In this document: in pieces, positions 3,799 to 10,313 of the stretch
Numbering within the stretch: position 1 is the stretch's first letter
How the letters are laid out: each line of letters opens with the position of its first letter
Assembly: GCA_030018895.1 (NCBI GenBank)
Contig: JASEHM010000009.1
Span: forward strand, 1-11,540
DNA length: 11,540 bases
Origin: Candidatus Omnitrophota bacterium
GTDB taxonomy: Bacteria; Omnitrophota; Gorgyraeia; Gygaellales; Profunditerraquicolaceae
Reading direction: 5' to 3'
Translations under genes and position numbers: made by a program
The notes under the pieces: model-generated
The model's input: the letters and a program-made list of their open reading frames with translations, nothing else
What the model was told of the DNA's origin: nothing
Databases searched by the model: none

Positions 3799-5958
3799 CT
3801 ATTTTTCTGCGATGAAGATATTTTCGGGAAGAGATATACCTTTAATCTTAATCTCATCAATAAATGAAGGGATATAATCTGTAGCACAAAATTTACCTAA
3901 AACCTTGCCTGTGCCTTCAGAAATGCCGGTTTGTTTAAAGATGAAAATGTCCTTTAAGTCAATGCGCATTTCATCCTTCATACCTACGACTTCAGAAACC
4001 TGCAGGATTTTCCGGGAGCCGTCAGAGAGCCTGGCAGTATGCACTATTATATCAATGGCTGAAGCAGTCATCTCTCTTATTGCCCTTACTGGAAGCTCTA
4101 TTCCTGACATAAGAATCATAGAGTCAAACCTGGCTAAAACATCCTGCGTGGAATTGGCGTGCACTGTAGTCATTGAACCGTCATGGCCTGTATTCATTGC
4201 CTGAAGCATATCCAAGGTCTCTCCGGCACGGCATTCTCCAACTATAATCCTATCCGGCCGCATTCGTAAGGTGTTCCTAAAGAGATCTCTTATGGTTATA
4301 GCGCCCTTTCCTTCAATATTCGGAGGCCTTGACTCAAGCCTTACCCAATGGTCCTGACTTAGTTTTAATTCTGCTGCATCCTCAATCGTAATAATACGCT
4401 CAGAATTAGGTATAAACTGGGATAACAGATTTAATATTGTGGTTTTTCCTGAACCAGTGCCACCGGAAACAATTATATTTTTGCGGCAAAGCACACAGGC
4501 TGAAATAAAATCTATGATTATCTGATTAAAAGCCCCAAAACCAATCAACTCAGGGATTGTGAATTTTTCTTTTCTAAATTTCCTTATAGTAATGGTTGGA
4601 CCGGCTAAAGAAACAGGCGGGATTATGGCATTTACGCGCGAACCGTCTAAGAGCCTTGCATCCACCATGGGCATGCTCTCGTCAATACGCCTACCAAGAG
4701 GGGCAATGATCCGCTCAATAATTATCCTTACCTGCTCATTTGAAATAAATTTCTTTGAAGTCGTCTCGATCTTTCCACTGCGCTCAACATATATCTCATC
4801 CTTATTATTAACCATAATATCAGTAATCCCTGTATCAGCCAATAGGTCCTCTAAAGGGCCTAAGGCTAAGGCCTCATCCAAAATCTCTTTTACTAATTTT
4901 TTACGTACCTCAGAAGACGAAAGAAAACTGCCTGCTTCTTCTGTTAAAAAATTTGTCACCATGACCTCAGCCTTATCCCTTAGTTCTTTTTTCTTTTGCA
5001 CGTTACTAAACACATCTAAATTAACCCTCTTAAGATTTAATTCCTCTATTAAACGGCTGTGTACCCGGCGCTTGAGTATAACTACTTCATCCATCTCCTC
5101 AAGGGCTGATACAGCGCCTAGAGACTCGCCTAAACCTTCTTTTTGCCAGAATTCTCCTGTCTTCTCCAATGCCAGCTCTTTTAATTTTAACTCTTCTATT
5201 TCTTTATGTTCAATAAACAGGTTTTGCTCAAGTATTAATACTTGAGCAAGTTTCTTTATGGCAAGGGTGATTTTTGCTTTAAGACTGTCAAGCACGACAG
5301 GCACAGCCGCATTCAAGGCCTGGCCCACTGCCTTTCCTTCCGAGGGAATTTGGCTGATTATGCTCACCGGCAAAGTTGCGCTTACTTCCTGCCAGCTGAT
5401 ACCTGAAACAGATTCTGCCCTGTTAAGGATGATCTTTACCATATTTAAAGGAATCTGCAAAAACTGAAATGTATCCAAAATCCATTTTGTCTGATAAACA
5501 GAAAGGATATCCGGTGTAACTACAATAAGTATAAGGTTTGCCTGATTTAAAATTGCCACAAAGATATCTGTGAAGCTTTTTCCTGCGTCAATAATAACAT
5601 AGTCATAGCCCTGTTTTAGAAGCGTAAAAACATCCTTGATCTTGCCTGCATCTAAATATCCTGTTTGCTGAGGCCTGAGAACACCGGTTAAAAAATCAAG
5701 GCCTAAAGGGCTTGTGAATAAAAAATCTTCTTTTTTAACTTTTTGAGGATCTTTTTTATAAAGGTACATCAAGTCCGCCAATGATTTTTGAGGAGATAAA
5801 TTCAACATCCTTGCCATATCTCCGACCACCTGCAGGTCTAAATCCATAAGCAAGGCCTTTTGCTTACAATCCTGGGCCAAACTTACTGCAAGATTAGCGC
5901 TAATTAAGGTCTTGCCTACGCCGCCTTTTGTGCTTAATATAACTATGGTTTTGGGCAT
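3799..5958 (-). CDS. cpaF: Fused CpaE/TadZ-CpaF/TadA pilus ATPase
   Basis: A 719-residue cytoplasmic protein joining two Tad components. Residues 1-245 form a MinD/ParA-like ATPase as in CpaE/TadZ, with deviant Walker A KGGVGKT (11-17), the MDLDLQ motif (39-43) and Walker B VIIDAG (121-126). A charged, probably helical linker follows (about 250-345). The rest is the CpaF/TadA secretion ATPase: its N-terminal domain (LGPLEDLLAD...DIMVNN), Walker A GGTGSGKT (499-506), and Walker B RIIVGE with Glu575, then HANS and the arginine-rich hexamer-interface region. TadZ places the machine in the cell and TadA hydrolyses ATP to assemble the pilus; the two are usually separate genes. The receiver-like N-terminal domain common in CpaE is absent. 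The ATG at 5958 must be the start because Walker A follows ten residues later; no Shine-Dalgarno is evident. A 267-bp element begins 24 bp upstream. Confidence 0.93.
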   Translation of the reverse strand: MPKTIVILSTKGGVGKTLISANLAVSLAQDCKQKALLMDLDLQVVGDMARMLNLSPQKSLADLMYLYKKDPQKVKKEDFLFTSPLGLDFLTGVLRPQQTGYLDAGKIKDVFTLLKQGYDYVIIDAGKSFTDIFVAILNQANLILIVVTPDILSVYQTKWILDTFQFLQIPLNMVKIILNRAESVSGISWQEVSATLPVSIISQIPSEGKAVGQALNAAVPVVLDSLKAKITLAIKKLAQVLILEQNLFIEHKEIEELKLKELALEKTGEFWQKEGLGESLGAVSALEEMDEVVILKRRVHSRLIEELNLKRVNLDVFSNVQKKKELRDKAEVMVTNFLTEEAGSFLSSSEVRKKLVKEILDEALALGPLEDLLADTGITDIMVNNKDEIYVERSGKIETTSKKFISNEQVRIIIERIIAPLGRRIDESMPMVDARLLDGSRVNAIIPPVSLAGPTITIRKFRKEKFTIPELIGFGAFNQIIIDFISACVLCRKNIIVSGGTGSGKTTILNLLSQFIPNSERIITIEDAAELKLSQDHWVRLESRPPNIEGKGAITIRDLFRNTLRMRPDRIIVGECRAGETLDMLQAMNTGHDGSMTTVHANSTQDVLARFDSMILMSGIELPVRAIREMTASAIDIIVHTARLSDGSRKILQVSEVVGMKDEMRIDLKDIFIFKQTGISEGTGKVLGKFCATDYIPSFIDEIKIKGISLPENIFIAEK

Positions 5959-5982
5959 CTTATTAAAAGAATAGAAAGATTA

Positions 5983-6249
5983 GGTTCTTTCGTAATTATT
6001 GTGAATATCTTCTAGGATTATATAATCTCCATTATCTTTAAGGGTTCTCTTTTGTCATTGTCCGGTTTAACCGGACAATCCAGGAGTCTGTCTCCATGGA
6101 TTCCCACTTTCGTGGGAATGACATGGGGCGGAAATGACAGGAACCTGAATAGAAAAGACGAAGAATGATATTGGTAAACGATGTTTTTCTATTTCCTCTT
6201 TATTCGCAAGCAATTACAGCTATTTCTTTACACTTATTACGAAAGAACC
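5983..6249. mobile_element. 267-bp MITE-like element with 14-bp ends
   Basis: Perfect terminal inverted repeats GGTTCTTTCGTAAT (5983-5996) and ATTACGAAAGAACC (6236-6249) bound a non-coding segment. Inside are a palindrome GATTATATAATC (6016-6027) that contains TATAAT on both strands, a 10-bp-arm palindrome TTGTCCGGTT/AACCGGACAA (6058-6078), and a hairpin ATTCCCAC-TTTC-GTGGGAAT. The last belongs to the same 'tgtcattccc' hairpin type found in the 140-bp element. A diverged relative starts at 11360. It fills the gap between the secretin and the fused ATPase, so any separate promoter for the ATPase would have to lie in or next to it. The remaining bases 6250-6301 show nothing else. Confidence 0.7.
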
Positions 6250-6301
6250 AAAGATTAATTGGATTTTGAGTTTTGTATTTTGAATGCGGCTTTAGCAGTC
6301 A

Positions 6302-7954
6302 CTACAACCGGTAATCTATCGGAATATCTATCCAGAGTTCTTTTTCTTTTACTGCGGCTGGAAAAGGAGGATATGCAGTGATGCCTTCTGCTGTTCTTAA
6401 CGCATTATTGTCAAGAAGCTCATACCCTGATGATTTTTTTATTTTTGTTTCTAAAAGTGTCCCGTCATAAGAAATCCTTAAGGCTAATTTTACTGTTCCC
6501 TGAAAACCTGCCTGGCGGCCGGTAATAGGATATTCTAAATTATCTAATATGCGCTCCTGCACTATTTGGGCATATCTTATCTTCGGATCACTAACTGTCT
6601 CATCCTCTGCTTCAGGTTTTGTCTCAGATGAAATTAACCCCTGCATCTTTGGGATATGCGCGGGTTTAAGTTTACTTATTATGCTCGGGGTAAGGGTAAT
6701 AAATAATTCCATATCCCCTCTTTCTCCCTGTCCTCCGCCTGATGTAGTAGTTCTTTTTCTAAAAAGAGCCCCTATGATAGGCAAATTTCCCAATCCGGCA
6801 ATTTTACGAATATCTTCCTCACTCTTTTGTTTTATCAGGCCGCCGATAGCCATAGTCTGCTCATCATTTAGAAAGAGCTCAGTAGAGGCACTGCGTTTAA
6901 GTAAAGGGTATGCCTTAGCAGTAGGAGCATTGGGTGAGCCAATGGTTTCTACAGCGCCTACTTCGCTTACCTCTATTTTTAAAGATAATTTAACCTGGTC
7001 TTCGCGGGTTATTATGGGCTTTACTTTTAATTTAATACCATATTCTTTATATTCTACGCTTGTGGAAGACCCTGCTGTTGAGGATGTAGAGGTGGTAAAT
7101 ATAGGTTTTTCTCCGCCTACTAACAATTCTGCCTCTTTGCCGCTCTGGCAGGCAAGCCTGGGCCTGGAGAGTATACGCGCCTTTCCTTCCTGGACCAAAG
7201 CATCCAGTGTCCAACTAAACGCACCTCTGGTAAAACCCAATACCTTAAATAAGGTTGACCATTTTGTGCCAAGGCTGACTCCGCCAGTAGTAGCCGAACT
7301 AGTGCCTACTTGAGTAACCGCGCTTGTGCTAAGTGCCGGAGAACCTGCTTCTGTAATAGTAATAGAACCTGGCCAGGTAAACCCTAAGGTCTTAGCAGCA
7401 TCTTTACTTAACTCTAAAACCTGCACATCTATTTCCACTACTGCCTCTTCTTCCTTTACCTCAATAAGGTCAATTGTTTTATCTTTTAACGCGCCTAAGG
7501 CAGCAAAGATCCTCTCTCTGTCCTGAACAGTTTTAACCCTTCCTAAAAGAAAAACCTTAGCTTCCTCTTCTTCTACTTTTGTAAAAACCTCTTTTAAATC
7601 CAAACTAGCAAACAAATTATCAATGCGGCGCTTAACTTCAGTTAAATCTTCAGAAAATACCTTTATGCGGTATGTTTGTTCGCCAAAATTATCACAGATC
7701 ATAAGCATAGTAGTTCCAACAGCTTTAGGGGCTATGGTTATCTCATATTTAGCAGCTTGAATAACATCTGCTATATTAGGATTACCTATGGCAATGCGAA
7801 TAAGATTATTTGCAGGAACTGTTTTATTTTCCCCCAAATACAGTTTAAGCTCTCCATCTGCCTCATCCAAGGCATAAGAATTGGCAAAGGAGAAAGAACA
7901 AAAAACAGAGAGCACAAGAAAGAATAAAACGCTATTATAAAGTTTTCTTTTCAT
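6302..7954 (-). CDS. cpaC: CpaC/RcpA-type pilus secretin with C-terminal TonB domain
   Basis: A 550-residue protein. A signal peptide (about 1-28; MKRKLYNSVLFFLVLSVFC then a small-residue site) is followed by a T2SS/T3SS-pilus N-domain (about 33-105) and a BON-like segment with FLLGRVKTVQDRERI (about 125-165). The secretin domain spans about 245-425: KARILSRPRLACQSG, a Ser/Thr-rich loop TTSTSSTAGSSTS, and the signature GLGNLPIIGALFR (387-399). It would form the outer-membrane pore of the Tad pilus. After a linker (about 426-457), residues 458-550 match a TonB C-terminal domain: YPITGRQAGFQGTVKLA, then ISYDGTLLE, KKSSGYELLDNNAL, and a PPFP motif. This domain is not part of ordinary CpaC. Only 4 bp separate the ATG from the cpaB stop, with no obvious Shine-Dalgarno, so translation is probably coupled to cpaB. 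Confidence 0.92.
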   Translation of the reverse strand: MKRKLYNSVLFFLVLSVFCSFSFANSYALDEADGELKLYLGENKTVPANNLIRIAIGNPNIADVIQAAKYEITIAPKAVGTTMLMICDNFGEQTYRIKVFSEDLTEVKRRIDNLFASLDLKEVFTKVEEEEAKVFLLGRVKTVQDRERIFAALGALKDKTIDLIEVKEEEAVVEIDVQVLELSKDAAKTLGFTWPGSITITEAGSPALSTSAVTQVGTSSATTGGVSLGTKWSTLFKVLGFTRGAFSWTLDALVQEGKARILSRPRLACQSGKEAELLVGGEKPIFTTSTSSTAGSSTSVEYKEYGIKLKVKPIITREDQVKLSLKIEVSEVGAVETIGSPNAPTAKAYPLLKRSASTELFLNDEQTMAIGGLIKQKSEEDIRKIAGLGNLPIIGALFRKRTTTSGGGQGERGDMELFITLTPSIISKLKPAHIPKMQGLISSETKPEAEDETVSDPKIRYAQIVQERILDNLEYPITGRQAGFQGTVKLALRISYDGTLLETKIKKSSGYELLDNNALRTAEGITAYPPFPAAVKEKELWIDIPIDYRL

Positions 7955-7958
7955 TTTT

Positions 7959-8891
7959 CTAACGGGATAAAGGTATTTTCTCTTTTTTCAGGCCGCGATA
8001 TATTTCTATTTCTCCCTCTTGAGTTATATCTTCAATCTCAGCTTCAGGTTCAGGTTCAGGTTCACCCGACGCTGATTCTGGTTCATGTTTTGGCGCTAAA
8101 TATTGAAATAAGGTTACCCAATTCACAGTTTGTATCGGCTCCACTGCTGAATCTGTCGGCGAACGCAAAGTTAACTTAATCTTACCCTGCTCTTGAACAA
8201 AAGCAATTAAATTTGCCTCCTGAGGGCTCAAAGCTAATGTAATAAGCGGAGATACTGCCTCTTCTCCCTTCCTTTGTTTCTTATACCTGCCGGCCTCAGG
8301 GCCGGCAGGTATTATGCCTGTTTGCTGGCCTACTGCCAAAACTAAGACGTTTTGAAACAAAGACGCTACTGTATCCTGGGCAACTTGTTTTCCGTCAGCT
8401 GTCCCCTCAAGCATAGGAATCGTAATAATAACATCCACATTATCCCCGGGTTTAATCATTCCTGCTAAGGCAGCTACATTATCAACTGAAATAGTAACCG
8501 CTCTTTTACCCACCGGAGTAGCCCCTGCTAAACCTCCTTCGCTTATACGGGAGGCCTGGCTAAGTTTGCTCAAAGTAATCTGCTCGCCTTTTTCAATAGG
8601 GGCAATTGTTACCATACCTGTGATCCTATCTGCGGATGTAACTGCTTGCGGCTGCAGATACTGATTAGGGATAACCGCAGGCTTAAACATGTCTGATTCC
8701 ATACTTGTGCCTTTAGGTATATTCTGTTTAGCCACCAACACTGCTGCCTGGTTTGTCTGAATTCTAGCCACAGCCTTTTTAGCCTTTTCTTCTATTATCT
8801 GGCGCTGTTCGTCAAGATATGCCTTTACCATAAAGACTGAGATTATTGCTAAAACAACCCCCGCAATTAAAATAATCTTCTGTTTTTGCAT
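7959..8891 (-). CDS. cpaB: CpaB/RcpC pilus assembly protein (SAF domain)
   Basis: A 310-residue protein with an N-terminal membrane anchor (IILIAGVVLAIISVFMV, about 6-22), a short helix, a SAF domain (about 48-112: AVLVAKQNIPKGTSM...GEQITLSKL) and an RcpC/CpaB domain (about 127-245: GKRAVTISVDNVAALAGMIKPGDNVDV, then LALSPQEANLIAFVQEQGKIKLTLR). CpaB is a periplasmic partner of the Tad secretin. The C-terminus is an acidic EP-repeat tail (EPEPEPEAE) with a basic end. Two oddities: residues 194-203 (IPAGPEAGRY) are encoded by a perfect palindrome, and the EP tail is encoded by hexamer repeats. The ATG at 8891 has a modest AGGGTGA upstream. It is followed after 4 bp by the secretin gene, the normal cpaB-cpaC order. 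Confidence 0.93.
   Translation of the reverse strand: MQKQKIILIAGVVLAIISVFMVKAYLDEQRQIIEEKAKKAVARIQTNQAAVLVAKQNIPKGTSMESDMFKPAVIPNQYLQPQAVTSADRITGMVTIAPIEKGEQITLSKLSQASRISEGGLAGATPVGKRAVTISVDNVAALAGMIKPGDNVDVIITIPMLEGTADGKQVAQDTVASLFQNVLVLAVGQQTGIIPAGPEAGRYKKQRKGEEAVSPLITLALSPQEANLIAFVQEQGKIKLTLRSPTDSAVEPIQTVNWVTLFQYLAPKHEPESASGEPEPEPEAEIEDITQEGEIEIYRGLKKEKIPLSR
8043..8066 (-). repeat. Hexamer repeat encoding the CpaB EP tail
   Basis: On the plus strand TTCAGG occurs three times in a row (8043-8060), followed by TTCACC. On the coding strand this encodes the alternating Glu-Pro tail. Length changes by slippage would stay in frame and alter only the tail length. Confidence 0.65.
8283..8312. 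repeat. Perfect 13-bp-stem hairpin inside cpaB
   Basis: ATACCTGCCGGCC (8283-8295) and GGCCGGCAGGTAT (8300-8312) are fully complementary around a TCAG loop. It is GC-rich in an AT-rich gene and encodes residues 194-203 of CpaB, at the point where the chain leaves one conserved strand (NVLVLAVGQ) and before the next (SPLITLALSP). This looks like an in-frame insertion of a small palindromic element into a loop (inference). Confidence 0.6.
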
Positions 8892-8916
8892 TTTTATACA
8901 TTCACCCTGCCTTAAA

Positions 8917-8940
8917 GCGCGGGGCTCGCAATGACAAAAC
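8917..8940. repeat. Fragment of a 'gtcattgcgag' dispersed repeat
   Basis: On the minus strand the segment reads gttttgtcattgcgag followed by ccccgcgc. Its gtcattgcgag core is identical to the outer arm of the palindrome at 2029-2043. It lies about 25 bp upstream of the cpaB start. Only one arm is present, so this is a remnant or chance partial match. Confidence 0.35.
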
Positions 8941-9005
8941 GCCTCTAAAAGCTAAACTATTACAGATTAAAAGATATAATTTTTATTACAGTTTTTCTCT
9001 ACTTC

Positions 9006-9096
9006 TTAACTCTTAACTCTTAACTCTTAACTCTTAACTCTTAATTCTTAACTCTTAATTCTTAACTCTTAACTCTTAACTCTTAATTCTTAACTC
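9006..9096. repeat. Heptamer tandem array (13 x TTAACTC/TTAATTC)
   Basis: Thirteen 7-bp units run without interruption, ten TTAACTC and three TTAATTC (units 6, 8 and 12). The array lies between the foldase gene (stop at 9117) and cpaB (start 8891). Each unit contains TAA on both strands, and seven is not a multiple of three, so stop codons occur in all six frames. It is not a CRISPR array because there are no spacers. Unit-number change would alter the distance between any upstream promoter and cpaB. Confidence 0.85.
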
Positions 9097-9116
9097 TGAT
9101 TTATAGGGGAGGAGCT

Positions 9117-10040
9117 TCATTTTATTTCTGCTTCGTAAATTTCAATTTTTGTTTTATCAGAACCTTTAAGTCTATCAATTAGTTCCTTCATCTTTTTTTG
9201 CTGTTCTGAATAAATAAGGAACTGTTTCAGGCCGTCCCGCACCTCAGAAAATGTTGGTTGCTGGCCGCCGCGCTTGGCTTCTAATTTTAATATATAATAA
9301 CCATCTGTTCCTTTAAATATTTGGCTGATTTTACCTGCCTCTAAAGAATCAGAGAAAGCCACTGCGTCAAACTGCGTTGATTTTTTGCCTTTCTGGATAA
9401 ACCCAAGGTCTCCGCCATTTTTACCAGACACAGCCTTTGAACGTTCTTTAGCTAAAACAGCGAAATCCGCTCCCTGCAATAGCTGAACCATTATATCCCT
9501 GGCTTCCTGTTCAGCAGGAACTACTATCTCTCTGATCTGCCTCTCCTCCGGCTCTTTTAATTGCTCTTTAGCGGCATTATAAGCCTCTTCAATATCCTTA
9601 GCTGAAACCTCTATTTTTTTTGTCTCCTGCTCCAAGAAATAACTTGCCAAAATATTCCGCTTATTCTTTTCCATAACCCTCATTACCTCTTCACTCCTGT
9701 CTAAGCCCCTGTCTAATGCCTCCTGGTATAAGAGAATCTGGTAGAGAAGGCTTTCTTTTAGGTACTTAATTTTTGCTTCTCGCGTAGTAATTTTATCTGC
9801 AGGCCTATCCTCAGGGATCATTGCATTAAAAGCATTAATGTCTTGATTTAAATCATCTAAGCCAATGGAAATATTATTTACTTTAAGGACAAGCGGGCCT
9901 TTAGCTGACAGGACAGGAACTATTTTTTCATTATCCGCCTTTTTGGGTTTTAAAAAATTTAAAAAACCTATCTTTTCGCAGCCCAGGAGCCCAACAAACA
10001 ACAAACAAAAAACTAATAAAACCGCAAATCTTTTCTTCAC
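9117..10040 (-). CDS. Parvulin-type peptidyl-prolyl isomerase/foldase lipoprotein
   Basis: A 307-residue protein from GTG 10040. A lipoprotein signal peptide (MKKRFAVLLVFCLLFVGLLGC, lipidated Cys about 21) is followed by a SurA-N/PrsA-like helical chaperone region (about 55-160; YLKESLLYQILLYQEALDRGL) and a PpiC rotamase domain (about 165-257) with GGDLGF at about 209-214. A basic helical end follows (EQQKKMKELIDRLKGS). Family members help fold exported or outer-membrane proteins. The His of the usual 'RHIL' strand is replaced (IREIVV), so isomerase activity may be weak and chaperone function dominant (inference). The frame opens at a TTG (10085), but AGGAGG-type sites at 10047-10055 place the start at 10040. 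Its location between the regulator and cpaB suggests a role in secretin or pilin folding. Confidence 0.88.
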   Translation of the reverse strand: MKKRFAVLLVFCLLFVGLLGCEKIGFLNFLKPKKADNEKIVPVLSAKGPLVLKVNNISIGLDDLNQDINAFNAMIPEDRPADKITTREAKIKYLKESLLYQILLYQEALDRGLDRSEEVMRVMEKNKRNILASYFLEQETKKIEVSAKDIEEAYNAAKEQLKEPEERQIREIVVPAEQEARDIMVQLLQGADFAVLAKERSKAVSGKNGGDLGFIQKGKKSTQFDAVAFSDSLEAGKISQIFKGTDGYYILKLEAKRGGQQPTFSEVRDGLKQFLIYSEQQKKMKELIDRLKGSDKTKIEIYEAEIK

Positions 10041-10046
10041 TTTAAC

Positions 10047-10055
10047 CCTCCTCCT
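10047..10055 (-). promoter_or_regulatory. Doubled ribosome binding site deciding the foldase start
   Basis: AGGAGGAGG on the minus strand, 6-9 nt before the GTG at 10040. It makes the upstream TTG at 10085 unlikely, and the shorter protein begins directly with the signal peptide. Confidence 0.8.
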
Positions 10056-10165
10056 CGTAAGCCCTTGACATTTTGTCAAAGACAAATTTAACCTGCCATC
10101 TCACTCAATTCATTTCTATCACAAACCTCTAAAAAAAGCAAGAAAAATTATTTTACAGAAAAATG

Positions 10166-10305
10166 TAACAGTTCAGCGTTCAGAAGTAAATCAGAGTGTC
10201 ATTCCCGCGCAAGCGGGAATCCAAAGAGAGTATGACAGAATGGATGCCCGTTTTCACGGGCATGACAAAAACGGGAGGCGAAAACTTCCGGAAGCTGAAC
10301 TGTTA
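10166..10305 (+). mobile_element. 140-bp MITE (copy in plus orientation)
   Basis: Inverted ends ACAGTTCAGC and GCTGAACTGT are flanked by TA, with the same two internal hairpins and the same 140-bp length as the copy at 3647-3786, from which it differs by about five substitutions. It begins 8 bp beyond the stop codon of the response-regulator gene (TAA at 10314-10316). It fills most of the gap to the foldase gene. It encodes no transposase, so it must be mobilised in trans if still active. Bases 10041-10165 hold the foldase ribosome site and a TTGACATTTTGTCAA palindrome; nothing else is recognisable. Confidence 0.88.
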
Positions 10306-10313
10306 TAGAAAAA

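Noticed and set aside
4559..5245. 228-codon plus-strand ORF opposite the fused ATPase
   Set aside because: It lies wholly inside a strongly recognised gene on the other strand, has no domain I recognise and no ribosome site; it is a shadow frame.
6058..6120. Hairpins considered as intrinsic terminators
   Set aside because: Neither palindrome is followed by a T-run on either strand, and both fall inside a MITE-like element.
6549..7313. 254-codon plus-strand ORF opposite the secretin
   Set aside because: Antisense shadow of the secretin, whose motifs are unmistakable on the minus strand.
9006..9096. Heptamer array considered as a CRISPR array or origin iterons
   Set aside because: There are no spacers and the units are only 7 bp. 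No replication genes or DnaA-box cluster are nearby.
10041..10085. Longer foldase N-terminus from the TTG at 10085
   Set aside because: The extra codons include the Shine-Dalgarno of the GTG start and would place 15 non-hydrophobic residues before the signal peptide.
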